8,615 nucleotides of DNA from contig JAITEW010000275.1 of assembly GCA_031281855.1 (NCBI GenBank), positions 1 to 8,615 on the forward strand, written 5' to 3'. The position numbers were made by a program, and so were the translations under genes. Source of the DNA: Treponema sp. Lineage in GTDB: Bacteria; Spirochaetota; Spirochaetia; Treponematales; Breznakiellaceae. The notes beneath the pieces were generated by a model. It was not told the origin of the DNA and ran no database searches. It saw nothing but the letters and a program-made list of their open reading frames with translations. Positions 1-6,959 of the stretch are shown piece by piece (the first letter of the stretch is position 1; every line of letters starts with the position of its first letter).

Positions 1-238
1 TTCGTTAGTGGATGGCCCGGATTACGAAGATTATTTAGATTTATGCGGTGATACCAACTATGCCAAAGAGAACTTTATGGAGCAGGAGCCAACGTCAGAC
101 GTATATAACGACGACCATCTCGATTGGGACTTCACCTCCGGAACCGGCGATTGGAAGTTCCTTACCAGTACCGGCTACCCCTACCCGGTACTGTCCTGGC
201 AGACATCCCCGCCTCCGCCGCCTCCGTCGGAGCAGTAA
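1..238 (+). CDS. C-terminal end of a probable secreted surface protein (partial)
   Basis: Only the last 78 codons are visible; the frame is open from base 2 and stops with TAA at 236–238, so the gene begins upstream of the window. The segment is acidic and aromatic (DYEDYLDLCGD, then WDF at about visible residues 42–44, WKFL, and GYPYPVLSW) and finishes with six consecutive prolines before SEQ. A 'WDF…G…W…GYP.L.W' closing pattern is what I remember at the end of GLUG-type and similar repeat-bearing bacterial surface proteins, so a large repeat protein is my best guess, but no complete repeat is visible. TAA is followed directly by the ATG of the OmpA-family gene, so the two are probably co-transcribed. 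Its product is probably exported like those of the next three genes; the signal peptide would lie outside the window. The coding frame is secure and the family is tentative. Confidence 0.7.
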   Translation, partial: SLVDGPDYEDYLDLCGDTNYAKENFMEQEPTSDVYNDDHLDWDFTSGTGDWKFLTSTGYPYPVLSWQTSPPPPPPSEQ

Positions 239-1219
239 ATGAAAAAAACCTTCTTCGCCCTTCTGGTCCTTTCCGCCGCCCTGTTCTCAGCCCAGAGAGC
301 GGCTGCGCAGACAGCGGCGGAACTGGAGCGGGTTCTGGGCCTTCAAACGGTGACTTACGGCGACGCGGCGTGGCTCATCCTCAACGCTGCGGGAACGGCG
401 CTGCCGGAAGATTCCGCGGAGGGCGCGTACCGTTTTGCCGCGGACAACAAGTGGGTCCCCAAAAAAGCGGCGGCTGAAACGCCTGTTACCCTTGGGGGCG
501 TTTCTTTCCTCATTATGAAAACGTTCAATATTAAGGGCGGCCTTATGTATACCCTGTTTCCCGGCCCCCGGTACGGTTACCGGGAACTGGCGTACCGGAA
601 GATCATACAGGGCCGCGCTTATTCCACCATGACGGTATCCGGGGAACGGCTTTTGCGGATTCTGAGCCGGGTCCTTGAATATGCCGGGGATACGCCGGTC
701 CTGCAGGCAGCGGCGGCAGAGAGGGAGCCTGAAATTCCGGTAATCGAAACGCCGGCAAAAATACCGTTATGGGAAGAACGGGAACGCATCATAGGGATCA
801 TCAACACGGAACTGACGGAAAAGAGCGTAACCGATACGGATGTCCGGGCTACCGACCAAGGCATTACCATCAGCCTGAATAATATTCAGTTCCTCCCGGA
901 TTCAACGGAATTGATGGAGGCGGAGAAACGGAAGCTCCAAAACATCGCTGTTATTTTGAACGAATTCCCGGACCGCAGAATCCTCGTCGGCGGGCATACG
1001 GCCCTGGCGGGTTCCGCAGAAGGCCGTATGAAGATCTCCGAAGACCGGGCCCGGGCGGTGGCGGACTACCTTGTCAGCCTTGGCTGCCGGAAGCAGAACG
1101 AAATTACCGTCCTGGGCTACGGGGCGGAACAGCCTCTGGGCGATCCTGCCACTGAGGCGGGACAGGCCCTGAACCGCCGGGTTGAGATTACCCTGCTGGA
1201 CGGAGGAAGCGGCGGATGA
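239..1219 (+). CDS. OmpA-family protein with spirochaete-type N-terminal domain
   Basis: This 326-residue protein probably anchors the outer envelope to peptidoglycan. Residues 1–23 form a Sec signal peptide (MKK, then a hydrophobic core, cleavage near AAA|Q); there is no lipobox cysteine. Residues 25–150 form a domain containing 'YGDAAWLIL' and 'GGLMY…RYGYREL', which I associate with spirochaete OmpA-like proteins and which has an SLH-like feel; its function is unknown. A linker rich in Ala, Glu and Pro (about 153–175) leads to an OmpA C-terminal domain at about 205–320 with GGHTALAG (251–258), SEDRARAVADYL (267–278) and NRRVE (312–316). The aspartate of the usual GHTD motif is alanine (A255), while the arginine (R270) is kept. 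The ATG follows GGAG (229–232) by 6 bases and abuts the upstream stop. The TGA overlaps the next ATG by 4 bases. OmpA family membership is firm; the periplasmic anchoring role is inferred from the family. Confidence 0.88.
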   Translation: MKKTFFALLVLSAALFSAQRAAAQTAAELERVLGLQTVTYGDAAWLILNAAGTALPEDSAEGAYRFAADNKWVPKKAAAETPVTLGGVSFLIMKTFNIKGGLMYTLFPGPRYGYRELAYRKIIQGRAYSTMTVSGERLLRILSRVLEYAGDTPVLQAAAAEREPEIPVIETPAKIPLWEERERIIGIINTELTEKSVTDTDVRATDQGITISLNNIQFLPDSTELMEAEKRKLQNIAVILNEFPDRRILVGGHTALAGSAEGRMKISEDRARAVADYLVSLGCRKQNEITVLGYGAEQPLGDPATEAGQALNRRVEITLLDGGSGG

Positions 1220-2445
1220 ACAAAAAACTTTTTCTCTCTATCGCGGCTGCGCTGCTCTGCGCCTGGACGGCGTTTTCCCAGGATTACGGCCTGACGCTCC
1301 GTTCCCTGCTGGTATTATCCAACGGCGATAAACCTTACGGGAATTTTGACTATACCGGAAGCGCCGTCCCCTGGTTCTCGGCCCCTCTGGGAACCCAGGG
1401 GGACCTGTACCTTTCAGGAGGAATATCCGCAGTATATTCAGACAGTGAATGGAAAGCGGTTCCGGAAGTGTACCGCTTTGAAGCCTCCTACCGTTTCGGT
1501 TCCGGCATGAGCCTTGAGGCCGGACGCCTGTCGTACCGGGACCCGCTCAATATGGTGATGAACGGACTTTTTGACGGCATCGCTTTCAATGCCGGGCTGG
1601 GGAACACCCGCCTTTCAGCAGGGGCTTTTTACACCGGCCTTTTATACAAAAAGACCGCTTACATCACTATGAGCCCCGGGGACTACGATGATTATAGTGA
1701 CCAAGATGTCTATTTCGCTTCCAGGCGGCTGGTTTTTTCGCTGGCCTGGGAAATCCCCGATCTCTTCGATACCGAAGGCATACTCAACCTGGGCCTTACG
1801 GGGCAGTTTGATCTGAACGACCCTGAGGATCTGCTGCCGGCCGATGAAATTGACGGAGGCGTGAAAATCCATTCCCAGTACGCATCGGCCAAATTTACGC
1901 TGCCTTTTTTGAATTATTTTAACGCCGAATTGAAGGCCCTTCTGGGAATAACAGAGGAAACCGGCCTGGATCCGGGCCTCTGTTTCGCGTTCTCAGGCGG
2001 AGCGGCATGGCTTCCTCCGGGGGCGCTGAACGACCGGCTGTCTCTGAACGCGGCTTTGTCATCCGGGGCCCGGGGCAGTACTGCGAGGGCTTTTCTCTCT
2101 ATAAACACCATAGGCCAGGGGAAGGTGCTGCGGCCCAAACTTTCGGGCCTTGCGCTTGTAGAAGGAGCGTATAACGCGAGGCTTCACCAATCCCTTTCGG
2201 CTGAAGTTTCGGCGGCCTATTTTTTCAGGACCGATACCCACACGTACGGCGATTCAGAGCTTGACAAGACTTCCCTTTCGCCTCTGCTTGGGGGCGAAGT
2301 CTACGGCAGCCTTAACTGGGCGCCGGTTTCGGATATTTCCTTTATCTTAGGCGGCGGCGCTTTCTTTCCCCAATTGGGGAAATCCTTTGCGACAGACGCC
2401 TCCCTAAGGTGGCGCGTTTCACTGGAAACAACTCTTTCGTTTTAG
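1216..2445 (+). CDS. Outer-membrane beta-barrel protein, function unknown
   Basis: The 409-residue product starts with a signal peptide (MNKK plus a hydrophobic stretch, cleavage near AFS|Q at 21/22). The rest is a long run of short alternating hydrophobic and polar segments with aromatic girdles (YRFEASYRFGSGMSLEAGRL, residues 86–105; TRLSAGAFYTGLLY around 131–144) separated by glycine- and aspartate-rich turns. It ends in VSLETTLSF, a terminal phenylalanine preceded by alternating hydrophobic residues, as in substrates of the BAM assembly machinery. This points to an integral outer-membrane barrel, perhaps a porin or export channel; the 'GR…D…GLFDG' stretch at 103–121 vaguely recalls porin-like barrels, but I cannot name a family. 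The start is supported by GGAGG at 1202–1206, 9 bases upstream, and by the ATGA overlap with the OmpA-family gene, which suggests translational coupling and perhaps a functional partnership. The substrate is unknown. Confidence 0.85.
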   Translation: MNKKLFLSIAAALLCAWTAFSQDYGLTLRSLLVLSNGDKPYGNFDYTGSAVPWFSAPLGTQGDLYLSGGISAVYSDSEWKAVPEVYRFEASYRFGSGMSLEAGRLSYRDPLNMVMNGLFDGIAFNAGLGNTRLSAGAFYTGLLYKKTAYITMSPGDYDDYSDQDVYFASRRLVFSLAWEIPDLFDTEGILNLGLTGQFDLNDPEDLLPADEIDGGVKIHSQYASAKFTLPFLNYFNAELKALLGITEETGLDPGLCFAFSGGAAWLPPGALNDRLSLNAALSSGARGSTARAFLSINTIGQGKVLRPKLSGLALVEGAYNARLHQSLSAEVSAAYFFRTDTHTYGDSELDKTSLSPLLGGEVYGSLNWAPVSDISFILGGGAFFPQLGKSFATDASLRWRVSLETTLSF

Positions 2446-2449
2446 GAGG
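2444..2449 (+). promoter_or_regulatory. Shine-Dalgarno of the FecR-domain gene, overlapping the preceding stop
   Basis: A perfect AGGAGG starts inside the TAG stop (2443–2445) of the beta-barrel gene and sits 4 bases ahead of the ATG at 2454. It fixes that ATG as the start of the FecR-domain gene rather than the in-frame upstream ATG at 2409, which lies inside the barrel gene and would place 15 residues in front of an otherwise normal signal peptide. Ribosomes finishing the barrel gene should reinitiate here. Confidence 0.85.
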
Positions 2450-2453
2450 CATC

Positions 2454-3152
2454 ATGAACTATAAAAAAAATTATCAAAAACAAATCGTACCGGTCCTTGT
2501 GTTAAGCGGGATTCTCTTTTTTGCCCCGAATGTCTACGCTCAGGAGACGGCGTCTTTCAGGGAAGTAAGCGGGACTGTGGAAATCAAAAGTCCCGGTTCT
2601 TCGCTTTGGGCAAAAGCGGCTGCAGGAGACAAAATAGCAAACAATACGGTTATCTCTACGGGATTTAAAAGTACCGCCGTAATTTTGGCAGGGAACTCGG
2701 TCATCGTTGTACAGCCTGTAACCCGGTTAAGCCTGGAAGAAATTATCCAAAACCAAAACGATGAGCGGGTAGGCCTGTATCTTCAAACAGGAAAGATCAG
2801 GGCCCAGGTGAATCCTCCTGCAGGGGGAAGAAGCGATTTTACCGTCAGGAGCCCGACAGCCACAGCGTCGGTCCGGGGAACTTCTTTTGAATTCGATACC
2901 GAAAACCTGCGGGTAGATGAAGGGCGGGTTCAATACGCCAGTGCCAACGGAAGGGGCGTTTCGGTGGCAGCAGGCGGAGTGAGCTATGTCAACGAAACCA
3001 ATAACACCGTTATCACCCCCTTTGAGGCTGCTGCGGAGCTTCTGACGCCTGCCCCTCCGCCCGGAAGCGGTTCCGGCGCACCTGCAGGGGACAACGCCCC
3101 GGTTATTATACCTCCGGGGTCTGATGTAAGAGTCAGTTTCGATTGGGACTAA
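2454..3152 (+). CDS. Secreted FecR-domain protein
   Basis: This 232-residue protein carries a signal peptide (MNYKKNYQKQ, hydrophobic core 11–23, cleavage near VYA|Q at 29/30) and then a FecR domain at about 35–178. The domain is recognised from 'FREVSGTVEI' at its start, 'AAGDKI…TVISTGFKSTAVI' and the hallmark 'VRSPTATASVRGTSFEF' (131–147). A proline- and glycine-rich tail (199–221) ends in VRVSFDWD. In enterobacterial FecR this domain belongs to a membrane sensor that controls a sigma factor. Here there is no transmembrane anchor after the signal peptide, no N-terminal anti-sigma region and no FecI-like neighbour, so a periplasmic or surface structural or ligand-binding role is more likely. 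It is the last gene of the exported-protein unit, 8 bases after the barrel gene. Its first codons are strikingly A-rich (eight A at 2463–2470), which fits the lysine-rich signal-peptide start. Confidence 0.86.
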   Translation: MNYKKNYQKQIVPVLVLSGILFFAPNVYAQETASFREVSGTVEIKSPGSSLWAKAAAGDKIANNTVISTGFKSTAVILAGNSVIVVQPVTRLSLEEIIQNQNDERVGLYLQTGKIRAQVNPPAGGRSDFTVRSPTATASVRGTSFEFDTENLRVDEGRVQYASANGRGVSVAAGGVSYVNETNNTVITPFEAAAELLTPAPPPGSGSGAPAGDNAPVIIPPGSDVRVSFDWD

Positions 3153-3165
3153 GAGGCGGAACCCT

Positions 3166-3921
3166 TTATTCCCGGTAATAATCAATCTTCCAGAGGAAAA
3201 GCCCGTTAGGCGGCGCAGTAGGGCCCGCGAGGCGGCGGCTGCCGGAAGCGATAACATCCCCAAGGGTTTCAGGGGCGAGGTTTTTTTCCTCCCAACGAAG
3301 CAGGGTGCCGGTAATGGAGCGGACCATTTTCCACAGAAAGGCGTTTGCGGTGATCTCGAAAACCAGTTTGTTCTGTTCAATAAAAAAGACGGCGTTGGAA
3401 ATATAACGGTTCCGGGACGCGCTCTTGTCCCCGGTTCCTGCAAAAACGGTGCAGTCCGTTTCTCCCAGGAGCAGCGAAGCGCAGGTGTTGAGGAAATCTA
3501 CGCGCGGACGGCGCCAGATCTGCCAGGAGTACCTGAGTTCCCAGGGAAGCGCGCTGCCGCAGATTATAACATAACGGTAAGTGCGGGACTTGGCGTCGAA
3601 ACGGGAATGGAAATCAGGACGGGCTTCCAGGGCTTTGAGGATCCGTATATCCCTGGGAAGAAGGCCGTTTAAGGCCGGAACAAAACTGGATGCCTCTATG
3701 TTCTTAATGGAACTGTAAAAGTTGGCGGTCTGGCCCGCTGCGTGAACCCCGGCATCGGTGCGGCCCGATCCCGTGAGGCCCACTTTTTCGCTGTGCAGTT
3801 TTTCAAGAGCCGCTTCGATCTCCCCCTGTACGGTCCTGTTCCCGGCCTGCCTCTGCCACCCGGAAAAATCCGTACCGTCATAAGAAATCAGCAGCCGTAT
3901 ATTGCGCAATCCTTTAAGCAT
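3166..3921 (-). CDS. truA: tRNA pseudouridine(38-40) synthase TruA
   Basis: TruA isomerises uridine to pseudouridine at positions 38–40 of the tRNA anticodon arm, in the cytoplasm. The 251-residue length is typical. Visible motifs are 'ISYDGTDFSGWQ' (12–23), the catalytic loop GSGRTDAGVHA (51–61) with D56 as the nucleophilic aspartate, 'FHSRFDAKSRTYRY' (104–117), the 'FLWKMVRSITGTLL' block (195–208), and 'APPNGLFLWKIDY' near the end. The ATG at 3921 lies inside the end of the DUF2225 gene (8-base overlap) and has no good Shine-Dalgarno of its own, so translation probably depends on coupling; a TTG at 3909 is possible, but an AAAGGA touches it with no spacing. It is the last gene of the minus-strand operon and its stop is 13 bases from that of the convergent FecR-domain gene. 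Identification is secure; the exact start is slightly uncertain. Confidence 0.96.
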   Translation of the reverse strand: MLKGLRNIRLLISYDGTDFSGWQRQAGNRTVQGEIEAALEKLHSEKVGLTGSGRTDAGVHAAGQTANFYSSIKNIEASSFVPALNGLLPRDIRILKALEARPDFHSRFDAKSRTYRYVIICGSALPWELRYSWQIWRRPRVDFLNTCASLLLGETDCTVFAGTGDKSASRNRYISNAVFFIEQNKLVFEITANAFLWKMVRSITGTLLRWEEKNLAPETLGDVIASGSRRLAGPTAPPNGLFLWKIDYYRE

Positions 3922-4771
3922 CAGCTTCGTTCAGTTCTTTGGAGATCTTGTCGTAAAGGCTCCGGGCATGCTCCAGAAGGGGGCCGGGCTTGCTTTTTGA
4001 AGATTTGCCGATGCCGAAAATTTTCGCAATAGTCCGCTTGGCTTCGTCTAACGCAGGGGCCCTGAGCCCGGGGTTGTCCAGAAAACCGTATTTGAACGTA
4101 AGCAGCGCCGAAAGGTACAGGGCGCCTTCGTAGGCGTAATTTTTGTCCGTATCAGGGCCGAAGATCTTGATCCCCGAAAGGGTTTCCTTCCCTGACTGCT
4201 CCTTTCGTATTGCGTCATCATATAAAAACATAGCCTTCTTCTTAAAAAGCATCGCCAGCCAGTCATAATGCTGCCCAGGGGTTTTCCGGTCCAGATCTTC
4301 CAGAAGCCAGCCGGCCCGGAGGGCGGCAATGCCCTGTTTGATAGTAGGCGAAAACTCTTTGGGAAAAAAATCATAGCACCTGACGACCAGGTACTGCGAA
4401 GCGGCTCCTGATTCGAGGTCCTTGGGGTTATGGAAATTCAGGCCCTTGAAAATAAGGCTCGTGTCGGCAATCCGCTTATCCCGGTCCTCAGCGGCCTTTT
4501 CCCTGCCCTGTTCCGGAAGGGAGCTGAAGTCCTTGTCGATAGCGGCGAACCAGCATTCAGGGCACACAGTAGCCTGGTAAATCAGGGGGTAAACTTCGCC
4601 GTATTTGGCTGAAGGCTCGTAAAGGCGGTGCAGTTCATCCGTAAGGGCCCCGGCAATAAGGCGGCCGCTGCCGGAAAGCAGCTCTTCACGGTGGAAAACA
4701 GTTTCGCATACCGGACAGGCGTACTCTTCTTTCGACTGGAATGATACCTTCGCCCGTTCCTCAATTTTCAT
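3914..4771 (-). CDS. DUF2225 protein with N-terminal zinc ribbon
   Basis: This 285-residue protein has no signal peptide or membrane segment and should be cytoplasmic. Two cysteine pairs, CPVC (19–22) and CPECW (70–74), probably bind zinc. The rest is helical, with stretches such as 'KQGIAALRAGWLLEDL' and 'LYLSALLTFKYGFLD' that look like TPR-type packing. The combination matches the uncharacterised DUF2225 family, common in Firmicutes and spirochaetes; its biochemical role is not known to me. I place the start at ATG 4771 because GGTGG (4785–4781) lies 9 bases upstream; the frame can be extended two codons to a TTG at 4777, which would be too close to that site. It overlaps acpS by 11 bases and truA by 8. 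A link to tRNA modification or ACP metabolism is only guilt by association. Confidence 0.85.
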   Translation of the reverse strand: MKIEERAKVSFQSKEEYACPVCETVFHREELLSGSGRLIAGALTDELHRLYEPSAKYGEVYPLIYQATVCPECWFAAIDKDFSSLPEQGREKAAEDRDKRIADTSLIFKGLNFHNPKDLESGAASQYLVVRCYDFFPKEFSPTIKQGIAALRAGWLLEDLDRKTPGQHYDWLAMLFKKKAMFLYDDAIRKEQSGKETLSGIKIFGPDTDKNYAYEGALYLSALLTFKYGFLDNPGLRAPALDEAKRTIAKIFGIGKSSKSKPGPLLEHARSLYDKISKELNEADA

Positions 4772-5138
4772 TTTCAATTACCACCATAGCTATGGCATTA
4801 TCGCGCTCATGGGTAAGAGAAAGATGTATCCTGCTGCAGCCGCTTTTTTTTAACGCTTCCAGGGCGGTGCCGAAAACTTTGATTTCAGGCAGGCCGTTAT
4901 GGCGGTTCTTCACCATAACGTCCTTGAGTACAATGCCTGCAAGTCCTGTTCCCAGGGCTTTGCCGAAAGCTTCTTTCGCCGCAAACCGCGCTGCAAGGGA
5001 AAGGTCGGCGCCGCTGCCGCGGGAAAGGGCGTCGGAAAGCTCCTGGGGGTGGAAATAACGTTCCAAAAGGCCCCGGGTTTTCCTCCAGCGTTCCATACGG
5101 CTCACATGGACCACATCAACCCCGATTCCGGAAATCAT
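4761..5138 (-). CDS. acpS: Holo-[acyl-carrier-protein] synthase AcpS
   Basis: AcpS moves the 4'-phosphopantetheine group from coenzyme A to a serine of acyl carrier protein, turning apo-ACP into the working form for fatty-acid synthesis. The 125-residue length is normal for this small trimeric enzyme. It shows the N-terminal 'GIGVDVV' (4–10) with metal-binding D8, the 'RFAAKEAFGKALGTG' signature (51–65) with E56 as the second metal ligand, and 'LSLTHERDNAIAMVV' near the C-terminus. The ATG at 5138 is preceded by GGAGG (5150–5146) at 7 bases and overlaps the TGA of cdaR by 4 bases. An unbroken run of eight A on the coding strand at 4851–4844 falls in the codons for LKK and does not disrupt the frame. 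It lies in the c-di-AMP/biosynthesis operon. Confidence 0.96.
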   Translation of the reverse strand: MISGIGVDVVHVSRMERWRKTRGLLERYFHPQELSDALSRGSGADLSLAARFAAKEAFGKALGTGLAGIVLKDVMVKNRHNGLPEIKVFGTALEALKKSGCSRIHLSLTHERDNAIAMVVIENEN

Positions 5139-6091
5139 AGATCATCCTCCCTGGCGCTGACCAGGATAGCCACTTGCCGGGGTTCCACTTTCAGGGTCAG
5201 ATTGGAAGGAACCCCTGCGGCTGCCACCGGCAGCGTGTAGGCGCCCGGACGGTTTATTTCGGAACAGTCCACTGAAAGGAAATTGACAGGCGGGTTAAAA
5301 CGGTCAAGCTCTTCCTGGCTCCCGCCTTCAAGGTGGACGCTCCCGGCCCGTATGTCAAGCTCGCCGGAAAAATCCGGGTCCAGGTTCGCCATCCGTATGG
5401 GTATGTCGGTGATGTTCCGGACCGGTATGATACGGGAAATGAAACCGTGGAATTCAGTGACCCCGTTGCCGCGTATCACCAGCAAAGGGTCCCGGTTGAG
5501 GATATTCACCATCACCGTAAAGTCCCGGTTCCTGCCGTCAAGATCGATAAAATCCGTGTAAAGCTCCGAAATGTTGCCGATGAGCCCCGAGGGGCCGTCG
5601 AGGATCACCTGCGTGGGGTTGAGGGAATGGGAAGCCAGCACGTAGCCTGGTTCCACGGTACCCCTGAGGCTCGCTGTCAGGGGCACGAATTTGCTGACCT
5701 TATGATCCAGAGAGATTGAGATCTCCATAGGGTCCACGCTTATCTCCAGCGGCTCCACTCCCAGGGCGGTCCCTTTTTTCCGTATCTGCACCGCAGCCCG
5801 GGAATCCCCGGGGCTGTCGTATTTATCCAGGTCGATATAGGTCTCGATGTCGTCTTCCAGGATCGGGAAGATGCTGTTGGCATCGCCTCTGAGAGTGACC
5901 CGGATCATACGGGGATAGGAGCTTGAGGGAGTGAGGTTTTCCCCGGCTTCGATGTTCAGAGGCGTCGAAAAAAAACGCTCTTCCATGGTGCTCATGCGGT
6001 GGAAAACAAAGATAATGATAGCCAGCGCTACAGAGAGCACCTTGGCAGGCCAGTTCTCAACTGCCTTGGCGAGGATCTTTCTAACGTTCAA
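5135..6091 (-). CDS. cdaR: CdaR/YbbR-domain regulator of the diadenylate cyclase
   Basis: CdaR is a membrane-anchored extracytoplasmic protein that modulates the activity of CdaA in the bacteria where it has been studied. From the chosen start the protein is 318 residues: a short positive N-terminus (NVRKILAKAVENWPAK), one transmembrane segment at about 17–31 (LSVALAIIIFVF), then roughly three YbbR repeats at about 37–128, 134–215 and 222–312, visible as recurring 'P…V.L.G' and 'dLD' beta-strand patterns. Bacillus CdaR has four, so this form is shorter. I chose the TTG at 6091 because AAGGA (6104–6100) is 8 bases upstream; TTG at 6094 is also possible. The open frame extends to a TTG at 6139, but that 16-residue extension lies within cdaA and is poor signal-anchor sequence. 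It overlaps cdaA by 11 bases. Confidence 0.92.
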   Translation of the reverse strand: MNVRKILAKAVENWPAKVLSVALAIIIFVFHRMSTMEERFFSTPLNIEAGENLTPSSSYPRMIRVTLRGDANSIFPILEDDIETYIDLDKYDSPGDSRAAVQIRKKGTALGVEPLEISVDPMEISISLDHKVSKFVPLTASLRGTVEPGYVLASHSLNPTQVILDGPSGLIGNISELYTDFIDLDGRNRDFTVMVNILNRDPLLVIRGNGVTEFHGFISRIIPVRNITDIPIRMANLDPDFSGELDIRAGSVHLEGGSQEELDRFNPPVNFLSVDCSEINRPGAYTLPVAAAGVPSNLTLKVEPRQVAILVSAREDDL

Positions 6092-6956
6092 CAAAGGCGT
6101 CCTTATTATGGGAAACTGCGCTGAAATGCTTCTCCCCAATATCAGCGTCAGCCGCTACTTCCGGCAGGGCGGCGTCGGGATCGCCTTTCCGGGCCCCGGG
6201 ATCCAAAAGCTCCCTGAGTTTCCGGGTCACTTCAAGGGGGGAAAGGTCGTAGTAGAGCTTTGCGTCGTAAGCAAGGCTGATGGCCCCGGTTTCTTCCGAC
6301 ACCACCAGGATAACAGCGTCGGACTGTTCGGACATACCCAGGGAAGCCCGGTGCCTGGTGCCGAAGCTCTTCCGTATATCCTGCTGTTCCGATAACGGGA
6401 GGAAACAGCCTGCTGCCAGAATGCGGCCCCCCTGGATGATCATAGCCCCGTCGTGCAGTGGCGTGTCAAATTCAAAAACCGTCACAATAAGGCTTGAGGA
6501 AATATCCGCGTTCAGCCTGGTTCCGGTTTCGATGACATTCCGTATATTGATCCGCTTGGGAAAAACCACCAGCATGCCCCGTTTCTCGCGGGAAAGGATT
6601 TCCGCCGCAGTAACAACAGCCTCAAGCTGCCCAAGCCGGGGCTTCCTGTCAGGCCGGAAAAATTCCCCCTGGCCCATGCGTAAGATTATCTTCCGCAGTT
6701 CAGGCTGGAAAACAATGGCTATAGCGACAAAAAGCCCTGGGGCCAGGATATTGAGTATCCACTGGAGCGTTGAAAGTTTGAAGAGTACCGCGATGCCGTA
6801 CACCAGGGCCAGGACCCCGGCGCCTTTTACCAACTGCATCGCCTGGGTTCTTACCAGGAGTTCATAGGCTTTGTACAGAAGAAAGGCGAGAATCGCCACA
6901 TCCACAATAGGACGGACGAGATCGTAGACCAGGGTAAAACGCTGAAACCAATCCAT
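6081..6956 (-). CDS. cdaA: Diadenylate cyclase CdaA (membrane type)
   Basis: CdaA joins two ATP molecules to make cyclic di-AMP, a second messenger that governs osmolyte and potassium balance and cell-wall homeostasis in many bacteria. The 291-residue protein has three transmembrane helices at about 14–36, 42–60 and 66–83, a short linker, and a DAC catalytic domain at about 105–235. Catalytic motifs are intact: DGA (169–171, within 'TPLHDGAMII') and RHR (201–203, within 'GTRHRASLG'), plus 'SDAVILVVSEETGAISL'. A hydrophilic tail of about 40 residues (252–291) follows and is of no known function. The ATG at 6956 is 3 bases past the folP stop with only a weak ribosome site, so coupling to folP is likely. 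cdaR follows directly, as in Firmicutes, but the usual third partner glmM is absent from the visible region. Confidence 0.97.
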   Translation of the reverse strand: MDWFQRFTLVYDLVRPIVDVAILAFLLYKAYELLVRTQAMQLVKGAGVLALVYGIAVLFKLSTLQWILNILAPGLFVAIAIVFQPELRKIILRMGQGEFFRPDRKPRLGQLEAVVTAAEILSREKRGMLVVFPKRINIRNVIETGTRLNADISSSLIVTVFEFDTPLHDGAMIIQGGRILAAGCFLPLSEQQDIRKSFGTRHRASLGMSEQSDAVILVVSEETGAISLAYDAKLYYDLSPLEVTRKLRELLDPGARKGDPDAALPEVAADADIGEKHFSAVSHNKDAFVER

Positions 6957-6959
6957 TCC

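Noticed and set aside
2409..2453. Upstream in-frame ATG for the FecR-domain gene
   Set aside because: It has no ribosome site and would put 15 residues before a normal signal peptide; ATG 2454 has a perfect AGGAGG.
2454..3152. FecR-domain protein as part of a FecI/FecR sigma-factor signalling pair
   Set aside because: There is no sigma-factor gene beside it, no anti-sigma N-terminus and no transmembrane anchor after the signal peptide.
2727..3443. A 238-codon minus-strand open frame spanning the end of the FecR-domain gene and part of truA
   Set aside because: It overlaps two well-identified genes, its translation is low-complexity and rich in Arg, Ser and Pro, and it shows no motif; it is a GC-driven shadow.
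4844..4851. Run of eight A on the acpS coding strand (also eight A at 2463–2470 and 5968–5975) as possible phase-variation or frameshift sites
   Set aside because: All three lie in intact, conserved frames and encode ordinary Lys or Phe codons; there is no alternative frame product or downstream structure to suggest programmed slippage.
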